64,000 bases of DNA, taken from assembly GCF_900094555.1 (NCBI RefSeq), contig NZ_FMAC01000010.1, forward strand, positions 62,001 to 126,000, read 5' to 3'. The notes beneath the pieces were generated by a model. That model made no database searches and was not told the origin of the DNA. It saw nothing but the letters and a program-made list of their open reading frames with translations. Both the position numbers and the translations under genes were made by a program. The DNA comes from Martinezella hainanensis (lineage in GTDB: Bacteria > Pseudomonadota > Alphaproteobacteria > Rhizobiales > Rhizobiaceae). Position 1 is the first letter of the stretch. Each line of letters begins with the position of its first letter. Below, in pieces: positions 32,946 to 40,062 of the stretch.

Positions 32946-33956
32946 ATGACGAGCGCGGACGACACCGACAAAAGAGTCGCCACCGGCAAGCGCAAGGCGT
33001 GGACCTATGAGCCTCCGAAAGCTCCGCCCTTTGGCGATTTCTTAGCTGGCGGCGACCGGCGCAAGGCATTTCTGCGCTATTGGCTTTACGAGAATATCGA
33101 CAACGCCGTAGATCTCTTCCTCTATTTTGCCTTCATGCTCTTGCCGGCGAGCGTCTGTTCCGATCTCGGCGGCTGGCTTGGGCGCCTGCTGGCACCGCGC
33201 TTTCATAAAGGTGCCTACGCGCGCGCTGCAGCCAATCTCAAGATGATAAGGCCTGAGCTTAGCGATACCGAGCTTGAGCAACTTCTCAAGGCTTATGCTG
33301 ATTCTCAGGGTCGACAGATGGCGGAATATTCCGTGGTGCCGAGACTGGCACGACGGCACGTCCGCAAGATTGGCACCGAAGGGCTGGTCGAGCGTTGCAG
33401 CGAGGGGCCGGTGATCTTCATCGCGCCCCATATCGGCAATTGGGAGGTGCTTTGGTATTGCCTTCTCGACATGGGACTTGACGTCACCATGAACTACGAC
33501 CCGCCCAAACGCCGCTCACGCCAATATATCGTCAACCGGCTGCGCAAGGGCGCCGGCCTCGGCATTCTGAAACCCGGCCGCAGTTTCGTGCGCCCGGCAC
33601 TGAGAATTCTGGAAAACGGCGGAAATCTGCTGATGTTCTGTGACGAGGGTTTCAACGGGTATATCCGGGCTCCGTTCTTCGGCAGGCCGGCCCATCTTGA
33701 GGGCAACTATGCGCTCATCGCGCGAATGGCTCGCAAAACGAATGCATTGATCTATCCGGTTTATATCGTTCGGGAAAGGGGAGTATCCTCTCTATTACGA
33801 TGTTTAGAGTCATTTAAGCTGCACGGTATGGAAATCACCAAAGATCAGCACATTAAGGATGCGGAGTGTATGAATGCGGTGATTGAGCCAATTATACGCG
33901 AATATCCGGCACAATGGTACTTTGTCGACAATCGAATATCTCTGAAGGGGGAATGA
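32946..33956 (+). CDS. LpxL/HtrB-family lipid acyltransferase
   Basis: Membrane-associated acyltransferase of 336 residues. The catalytic HxxxxE motif is HIGNWEV near residue 160, followed by the family's GGNLLMFCDEGF region near 225 and FFGRPAHLEG near 243 (usually PFFGR.A.T). The N terminus has a 40-residue polar extension before the usual hydrophobic segment. LpxL proteins put secondary acyl chains on lipid A, but paralogues also acylate other lipids. Here it is coupled to a P450, so modification of a hydroxylated fatty acid, or acylation of the siderophore, are both possible. From about base 33770 to the end, the codon use becomes AT-rich, unlike the rest of the gene. Confidence 0.82.
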   Translation: MTSADDTDKRVATGKRKAWTYEPPKAPPFGDFLAGGDRRKAFLRYWLYENIDNAVDLFLYFAFMLLPASVCSDLGGWLGRLLAPRFHKGAYARAAANLKMIRPELSDTELEQLLKAYADSQGRQMAEYSVVPRLARRHVRKIGTEGLVERCSEGPVIFIAPHIGNWEVLWYCLLDMGLDVTMNYDPPKRRSRQYIVNRLRKGAGLGILKPGRSFVRPALRILENGGNLLMFCDEGFNGYIRAPFFGRPAHLEGNYALIARMARKTNALIYPVYIVRERGVSSLLRCLESFKLHGMEITKDQHIKDAECMNAVIEPIIREYPAQWYFVDNRISLKGE

Positions 33957-34662
33957 AATCGGTAATAAGCGGAAGCCCAGAGATAATTGAAGGAGTGTTA
34001 CTTGGAGGGAGAAAGCTGCTAATATGAAGGACGTAGAGGCCAAGAATCTGATAAGTTCCACCCCGAGATTCATTAAGATTTGCAAAATAGACCATAAAAA
34101 GGGACATTGGCTCGTTTACTACGCAGCAATGAGTTAATGGTTCGATGCACCTGGATTAATGTCCCGTTGATTCGCGACACACCTGTATGTATGCGGCGCG
34201 CATCGGTTAATCGACCGCGCATGTCACCGCCAAGGCTCTCCCGATATTCGGAAAACGGATTAAGATTAGTTTTGGTTATTTTCCAACCAGGAGGTGCAGG
34301 CAATCTGAGTTTGAGCAATCGAGTTTGCTTGCGTCGGATGCAGTCTGATTTGTATGTTTTTCGATAAAATACTGCTCGAAACGACGCGAGCGGAGCCTTA
34401 TGAAGGTAGTGGGTATGGAATGAAATTTATATTTGACTACAGTTATTAATTGTTGTTTATTGCAAAAATACCATTTTTGGTATATCAAAAGGCTACGCCA
34501 CACGCTAGCATAAGCAAAAATTGAACGTTCCGACGGATGGAAATAATATGCGTGAAAAATATATGTTGGCTTGAATGGTATTTATCTATGTAACGTTGTC
34601 TTTTGAACACAAAATCTTGACGCGACAAGACCTGAAATTTAATTATCTAAGACGTATTAGCT
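33957..34662. other. AT-rich 706-base stretch without a recognisable gene
   Basis: Composition has changed to that of the following glycan genes. Short open frames exist on both strands, but none has a good ribosome-binding site, a family motif or codon use like the neighbours. The last 60 bases are AT-rich and probably hold the promoter of the first glycosyltransferase gene. No direct repeat or integrase remnant was recognised. Confidence 0.6.
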
Positions 34663-35871
34663 ATGCCAAATGTACTAATTCTTACCACGTATCCTCTTGT
34701 TAATCCAAGGCACGGTGGGCAGGTGCGTGCTCAAAACATTTGCAGCCAATTTCAGGCCGCTGGTTGGCGCGTCCTTAACATCGCTGTTTTTGAAGAGGAT
34801 TCCTATTTAGAGGTCGCGCCTTGGGATGTGCCGTTTCCTGCGAATTCGCCACACAGAGAGTTTCGCGGCAAAAATGTCATGTTTATAGGAGATTTGCAGA
34901 CCTCAAAATTTGTTCGCGACGAAACCAACCAGGCTCTCATACTCTCGAGGATTCCGGCTGATTTAGATGTTGTTCATGTTGAGCAGCCGTGGCTCTGGCC
35001 GGTAGCTGCGGCATATCGTCAACAGGTTAACTCAAAAGTATTGCTGTCTTATGGAAGCCAAAATATCGAGCATGAGCTAAAGAGAAGCATACTAAATTCA
35101 TTGGCGGGAAGCAGCTACAAAGATATAATAGAAGATATTATTAATGAGATAATGCTGTTAGAGCAAAGTGCCACCCGCGGAGCAGATGTGGTAATGTGTG
35201 TCTCGTCGTCTGATGAACTGGTTCATCGAAAGTGGGGCGCACGGCAAGTTGTAGTTGCTCCGAACGGAGTGGAATATCGGTCACCAGATAGAGAGCGTTT
35301 AGAGTACTGGCGACTTAAATTTGGTGCTACAAAGTTTTTAATCTATGTGGGAAGTGCTCATCCGCCGAATTTTACACACTTTAATGATATTGTCGGCGGC
35401 AGCCTAGCGTGTTTTCCTCCCGACGCTAAGCTTGTTATTGTTGGCTCTGTATCGGAGCATATTTATCGTGAGTGTTTAAAGGGGTCTTTTTCTTCGGTTA
35501 ATATGTCACGACTCGAGTTGTTGTTCGAGCTGTCGAATGCTGATCTTGATGCTGTCAAAGCAATAGCTCATGGCTATTTTTTGCCAATCCCATTTGGAGG
35601 GGGTACGAATCTAAAGACGGCCGAAGCGTTAATCTCAGAGAAATTTATAGTAGGTACTAGGTCAGCCTTTAGGGGATTTGAGCGATACATAGACAGTCCG
35701 GGGGTTCATGTTTTTGAAAGCCCTGCCGAAATGCATAAATTGGTCCAGCATGTGTTTGCCCAGGATCCGAGAAAAGTTAAGAACCTGGATTCTCTAAAAC
35801 CTTTAACCTGGGAGAGCTGTATCCAGCCGATGTTGGCAGCAATATCTGGTAGAATTGGGGCAGGTAGGTAA
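34663..35871 (+). CDS. Glycosyltransferase, GT-B fold (GT4-like)
   Basis: Predicted cytoplasmic glycosyltransferase of 402 residues. The N-terminal domain begins with LILTTYPLVNPRHGGQVRAQNI, the GT-B nucleotide-sugar-fold opening with the GG-R acceptor loop. The C-terminal domain has IYVGSAHPPNFTHF near residue 225 and PFGGGTNLKTAEALISEKFIVGT near residue 310, the donor-binding end of GT4-type enzymes. No signal or membrane segment is seen. First gene of the AT-rich glycan block, it lies 7 bases before the next glycosyltransferase gene. Donor and acceptor are unknown. Confidence 0.82.
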   Translation: MPNVLILTTYPLVNPRHGGQVRAQNICSQFQAAGWRVLNIAVFEEDSYLEVAPWDVPFPANSPHREFRGKNVMFIGDLQTSKFVRDETNQALILSRIPADLDVVHVEQPWLWPVAAAYRQQVNSKVLLSYGSQNIEHELKRSILNSLAGSSYKDIIEDIINEIMLLEQSATRGADVVMCVSSSDELVHRKWGARQVVVAPNGVEYRSPDRERLEYWRLKFGATKFLIYVGSAHPPNFTHFNDIVGGSLACFPPDAKLVIVGSVSEHIYRECLKGSFSSVNMSRLELLFELSNADLDAVKAIAHGYFLPIPFGGGTNLKTAEALISEKFIVGTRSAFRGFERYIDSPGVHVFESPAEMHKLVQHVFAQDPRKVKNLDSLKPLTWESCIQPMLAAISGRIGAGR

Positions 35872-35878
35872 TACCAAA

Positions 35879-37525
35879 ATGACTATATGGTTAGACGTGA
35901 CAACCTTGCTTGGGTGGAATCGGCCGCCGGTAGGGATCGTAAGGACTGAATTGGAACTCGCCAGATATGTCCGCACAATTGCTAACAAGCTGCGCTTGGA
36001 CATGTGTGTCTATAATAGCGAAGTAGATGAATTTCGAAGATTGTCGGTAGCTCAAGAAAAGAAGATTGATGCTTTCCTAAGCGGGGAGCTCTTTTTGCCA
36101 AGTGAGCAGCCATATCTCTCAGACGTATTCACAAAGATTGATTGCGTTACTTACGTACCCGAAGCCGCCCTTTTTCGTTTCTTCTTTGGAAGTTTCGGCC
36201 GTTTGCGCTACTCGGTTGATCCAATAGAGAATGATTGTCTAAGAGGATGGATTTGCGATGCGGCTAAACCGCGCTGCAGGTTTGATCTCGAAATAAGAGC
36301 AAACGGCAAACATATCTATACGACGCGATCCGACAGATTTCGAATTGATCTCAAGAACGCCAACATCGTCGATGGGAGCTGCGCATTTGAGATTCCAATA
36401 ATGGAACTTTTAGAGCCGTTACATAGCGCAAACGTTGAAAATGTTGAGCTTGTAATTGGTGGGAGAAAGCCAGTTGTAATAGCTCGCATAGGATTGAACA
36501 AAAGTTTGCTCCACGAGCACTCAGAGCGAAGGAAAAAACTTTCTGATGGAGAAAGGGTAGTCCTCGAAAGCAATGATGTCTATCTTACCGCTGGCCTCGA
36601 TTGGGACAATAAAAATTTCAAAAAAATATATACACACAAGACAAAGTATGGTTTCGCCGTTGCGGGGTTTTGTTACGATTTAATTCCTGTAAAATATCCG
36701 CAATGGTGCATGGCAGATGTAGCTTCCTTCTTTTCGAATTACTTTGTTGATCTGAGTTGGTGCGCCGATCACTTGTTCTGTATATCGGAGCGAAGTCAAA
36801 TAGATTACGTGGATTTCGCGACGCGAGCGGGCTGCCGAATACCTAAAACCTCGACAATTCGCCTAGGTTCCAACTTTGCCTCTGAGCAATCCGTTAATGT
36901 TAGTCAAAATATTCCAATAAAAGAAGAAGTTCAGAAAGTCCTAGGAACGGACTACATTCTTTATGTTTCCACTATTGAACGCCGCAAAAATCATGAGGTG
37001 CTTTACCGAGCATATACTAGATTGATTGATCGCGGTATCATCAACCTGCCAAACTTGGTGTTAGTTGGGATGCCTGGCTGGGGAACTACTGAACTGCTCT
37101 CTGATATAGCTAATGATCCCCGCACCAAAGGTCTAATTGCGATCTTAAATCATGTAAATGACAGCGAATTATCTAGTTTATACGCGAACGCAAAGTTCAC
37201 AGTGTTTCCTTCGCTCTATGAGGGTTGGGGACTTCCTGTTGCTGAGTCGCTCGCGCATGGAAAGTTTTGTTTGTGTTCTGATCAGGGTTCCCTAGTTGAA
37301 ATTGCGGGAGACCTTTTGGAATATATTGATCCGTGGAACGTACAAGAATGGGCCGATCGTATCCTAATACTAATACAAAATCCTACTATCTTGGCTGAAC
37401 GGGAAAAAGAAATTCTAGAGAAATTTCAATCGGATAGTTGGTTTGACTGTGTATCTAAGATTTTTAAGACAATAGAACCCAATAAGTTTCTCAAGATCTC
37501 TGACCGTGCTGCTTCGCTTCCGTAG
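35879..37525 (+). CDS. Glycosyltransferase family 4 with an internal accessory domain
   Basis: Glycosyltransferase of 548 residues from the ATG at 35879. The N-terminal MTIWLDVTTLLGWNRPPVGIVR is typical of rhizobial mannosyltransferase-like GT4 proteins. The C-terminal half is a clear GT4 domain: YVSTIERRKNHEVLYRAY near residue 360, LVLVGMPGWGT, then FPSLYEGWGLPVAESLAHGK near residue 443 with the EGWGLPVxE donor site. Inserted between them (about residues 110-185) is a module with GWICDAA, LEIRANGKHI, DRFRIDL and CAFEIPI, which also occurs at the N terminus of the glycosyltransferase at 40063-42381. Co-directional with the preceding gene, 7 bases downstream. Confidence 0.85.
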   Translation: MTIWLDVTTLLGWNRPPVGIVRTELELARYVRTIANKLRLDMCVYNSEVDEFRRLSVAQEKKIDAFLSGELFLPSEQPYLSDVFTKIDCVTYVPEAALFRFFFGSFGRLRYSVDPIENDCLRGWICDAAKPRCRFDLEIRANGKHIYTTRSDRFRIDLKNANIVDGSCAFEIPIMELLEPLHSANVENVELVIGGRKPVVIARIGLNKSLLHEHSERRKKLSDGERVVLESNDVYLTAGLDWDNKNFKKIYTHKTKYGFAVAGFCYDLIPVKYPQWCMADVASFFSNYFVDLSWCADHLFCISERSQIDYVDFATRAGCRIPKTSTIRLGSNFASEQSVNVSQNIPIKEEVQKVLGTDYILYVSTIERRKNHEVLYRAYTRLIDRGIINLPNLVLVGMPGWGTTELLSDIANDPRTKGLIAILNHVNDSELSSLYANAKFTVFPSLYEGWGLPVAESLAHGKFCLCSDQGSLVEIAGDLLEYIDPWNVQEWADRILILIQNPTILAEREKEILEKFQSDSWFDCVSKIFKTIEPNKFLKISDRAASLP

Positions 37526-37665
37526 AAGCAAACCAAGAAGTTTCTGAGGTGATGCTACAAAAATCGCTTTTCTCCCAAAGGAGTTAATGAGGAATAATTT
37601 TTTGAACTAAGTTTACTTTGGATGGTGATCGATCGTATGCTTGATTCATATTGGAGCCTCTTTAG

Positions 37666-38451
37666 ATGCGGTACTCATTTATAAATGCACTGGTACGCAA
37701 GCAGCAGGTTATGAGTGCTGTAATTCTCAGGGATATGCGGACGCGTTTCTTTAATCATGGCCTCGGTTTCGCGTTAGTTCCGTTGTGGCCGTTTGTACAT
37801 ATAGGTGTCCTTATAATTATCCGTACTGTAACGGATAGGATAGCACCGTATGGCGATGGCACTGCGGTGTTCTATGCCACCGGATTAGTACCGACGTTGA
37901 TGTTTAGCTATGTTTCTAGGTTCATGGGACTATCACTTGTCATGAACAAGCCGATGTTAGCTTTCCCAGCAGTACATATAATGGATGTTATGATGGGGCG
38001 CGCATGTCTCGAGCTTGCTGGGGCGTGCATCACTCTATTTCTTATGATTAGCATTCTATGGTTGTTGGGGCAGAATCCCTTCCCGATTGATATAAACCAA
38101 GCAATTTTTTGCTATTTTTCGACGATGTTACTTGCTCTTGGCTGCGGTACCCTTGTCGGGATAGCATCCTTGGTTATGCCTATTATGGTTACTGTATATG
38201 CACTTATAATTATTATTCTATATCTATCATCGGGTACTTTGTTCGTCGCATCGAATTTACCTGCGGGAATTGGTGAGGCGTTAGCTTTCAATCCCCTGCT
38301 TATTTGTGTTGAGTGGATGCGTACCGCATTTTATGCTAGCTATAGTGATCGCCTAGTTGATAGATTTTATGTGCTTGCATGGGGTGTATCCACTCTCGCT
38401 GCGGGGCTTACGATTGAGCGTGTCTTCAGGCGACAACTGTTGGAGGCATAG
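37666..38451 (+). CDS. ABC-2 type polysaccharide export permease (KpsM/Wzm-like)
   Basis: Inner-membrane permease of 261 residues with six predicted transmembrane segments after a cytosolic amphipathic N terminus (VLRDMRTRFFNHGLGFALVPLWP), the layout of capsule and O-antigen exporters. The C-terminal part LYLSSGTLFVASNLPAGIGEALAFNPLLICVEWMR (split; ends near residue 225) is the family signature. Such permeases need an ATPase (KpsT/Wzt) and often KpsE/KpsD-type partners, but none is in this window. It lies among glycosyltransferase genes and 140 bases after the previous one, so export of the glycan made here is likely if an ATPase is supplied from elsewhere. Confidence 0.85.
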   Translation: MRYSFINALVRKQQVMSAVILRDMRTRFFNHGLGFALVPLWPFVHIGVLIIIRTVTDRIAPYGDGTAVFYATGLVPTLMFSYVSRFMGLSLVMNKPMLAFPAVHIMDVMMGRACLELAGACITLFLMISILWLLGQNPFPIDINQAIFCYFSTMLLALGCGTLVGIASLVMPIMVTVYALIIIILYLSSGTLFVASNLPAGIGEALAFNPLLICVEWMRTAFYASYSDRLVDRFYVLAWGVSTLAAGLTIERVFRRQLLEA

Positions 38452-38651
38452 GCCTATCTATATTGCATAGCAACATTTTGTTTTAATGGGTGGAAACTCT
38501 GTAACATCCGATAGTGATGCTCAATTGTTTCTTAGATTTTCAGATAAATCTGCATATACAATCGTCGGGTTAACTGTAGCCCATCTCGCGGAGAATTTCA
38601 GAATTCTGGGAGAGTGTTGTACGAGTTGCATACGATGTAAGGTGGGGAAGA

Positions 38652-39737
38652 ATGAATAAATTTGGAATTGCGGAGAAAAGCATTAAAGTCATAGTCCCTC
38701 ATTCTTGTTCACCAGATACATGGACGGTGGATTATATAGTCGAAAAGACCAATGAGCTTTGGAACCCTTTCCTGTGTTTGATGGGATTGCGCTTTTGGTT
38801 AGCTGCCAAACAGTCTGGCAATGTAATTGAGGTCGCGGACGGGACGGTACTAGAGACGGATACAATATATCTATGCAGAGATTTTTTTGCAAAATATCTG
38901 CTTGATACAGCACTATTTTCCGAGGCAAATCTCAGGGAAAGTGGTAGCATTTTACTTGTTATTGGGGCCAATATCTCTGCCGGTGGTCCGGTCGGTCTTT
39001 CACTTTCATCATGGTGGACTGATTTACTTCTTAATGTTGAGGAAAATAACATTTCTTTTTCGAAGGAAAAATTCATACAGTACGGGAGTGTAAATCCTTT
39101 CGAAAAAAGTATGTCTCAAGCCGTTATACCTATAAGTATGTCAAAAGAGATATTGCCAAATAAAAAAAGCCGCAGAGACAGAATAATATTTGTTGATGAG
39201 CCGCATGAGGAAGTGATTAAGCGACTTAGGGACAATTCAAATGTATATTCCGTGCTCTTTAAGCATTGCTTAGATATTTGTGGTGAGCTTAGAAAATATG
39301 GTTTTACATTTAGAACTTTTTCCAGAAATCTCGTAAATAGAGATCTGCAAAATTTATATAAACGAAAGAGTTATCTGGACGTAGTTTCTAGAGATTCATG
39401 GGTGCCGTATCGCGAAATTGTGGATCTCTATGCTACAGGAAATATGTTTTTTAATTTCTTCCCCGAGACATTTGGATTTCCAATTTATGAGAATATGCAA
39501 ATGGGTAACGCTATTATTTCCTACTCTGAGATAGCGAATTTACTTAACTTAAGATCAATGCAGAATTCTGTACTCGTTTCACTATACCAATCTCCGAAAA
39601 CGTGCGCGAGAATAATAAATGAATATTGGGATCTATTTCAGGAGAATGGTTTTCATGAGTTGATCTCGGCTGAAGCAAATGAACGTTACTCTACAGAGAC
39701 CTACGCGGAACGACTTCTGCGTCAACTCAACCGATAA
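38652..39737 (+). CDS. Putative glycosyltransferase of an unfamiliar family
   Basis: Protein of 361 residues with no signal peptide or membrane segment. The C-terminal third reads VPYREIVDLYATGNMFFNFFPETFGFPIYENMQMGNAIISY near residues 255-295, which resembles the donor-binding E-x7-E region of GT-B enzymes (FPETFGFPIYE). The N-terminal part shows no motif that I recognise. Base composition is strongly AT-rich with frequent ATA and AAA codons. Located after the export permease gene in the glycan block, so a role in surface-sugar synthesis is the best guess. The match is structural intuition, not a named family. Confidence 0.6.
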   Translation: MNKFGIAEKSIKVIVPHSCSPDTWTVDYIVEKTNELWNPFLCLMGLRFWLAAKQSGNVIEVADGTVLETDTIYLCRDFFAKYLLDTALFSEANLRESGSILLVIGANISAGGPVGLSLSSWWTDLLLNVEENNISFSKEKFIQYGSVNPFEKSMSQAVIPISMSKEILPNKKSRRDRIIFVDEPHEEVIKRLRDNSNVYSVLFKHCLDICGELRKYGFTFRTFSRNLVNRDLQNLYKRKSYLDVVSRDSWVPYREIVDLYATGNMFFNFFPETFGFPIYENMQMGNAIISYSEIANLLNLRSMQNSVLVSLYQSPKTCARIINEYWDLFQENGFHELISAEANERYSTETYAERLLRQLNR

Positions 39738-40062
39738 AATACTGACGGCTGGAACTTAAATGTTCGAGGGGTGAGCACATGGAATGCTGACATCATCTAT
39801 GTCGCGGATCAATCGGATAACTATTGAGGCAAGTGCGCCATACGGGCCGAAGGATTTTGCGGTGCAAGCCCAGATTTCTGTGGAATGAGTTCATCTCGCA
39901 GGAAATCTCAGCTATCGAGGATAACTGTGGATCGACTTTTCTTAAGAAGTCTATCTACCACACGGAATTTTATGGGCTTTCGCGTCTCATGGCGGGCAGC
40001 TTAAGCTTTGATTTGTAGCTCAGCATCTTAGTTAAAAACTCGCATTAAGCAGGATAAATAAA
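39738..40062. other. Convergent intergenic stretch without a clear gene
   Basis: 325 bases between two convergent glycan genes. A 64-codon open frame at 39824-40018 has no recognisable motif and no good ribosome-binding site. I see no strong terminator. Confidence 0.55.

Noticed and set aside
31582..33069. A 495-codon open frame on the minus strand, opposite the P450 and acyltransferase genes
   Set aside because: It crosses two well-supported genes and has no motif of its own.
39824..40018. A 64-codon open frame between two convergent glycan genes
   Set aside because: No motif, no good ribosome-binding site and an unremarkable composition; more likely chance.
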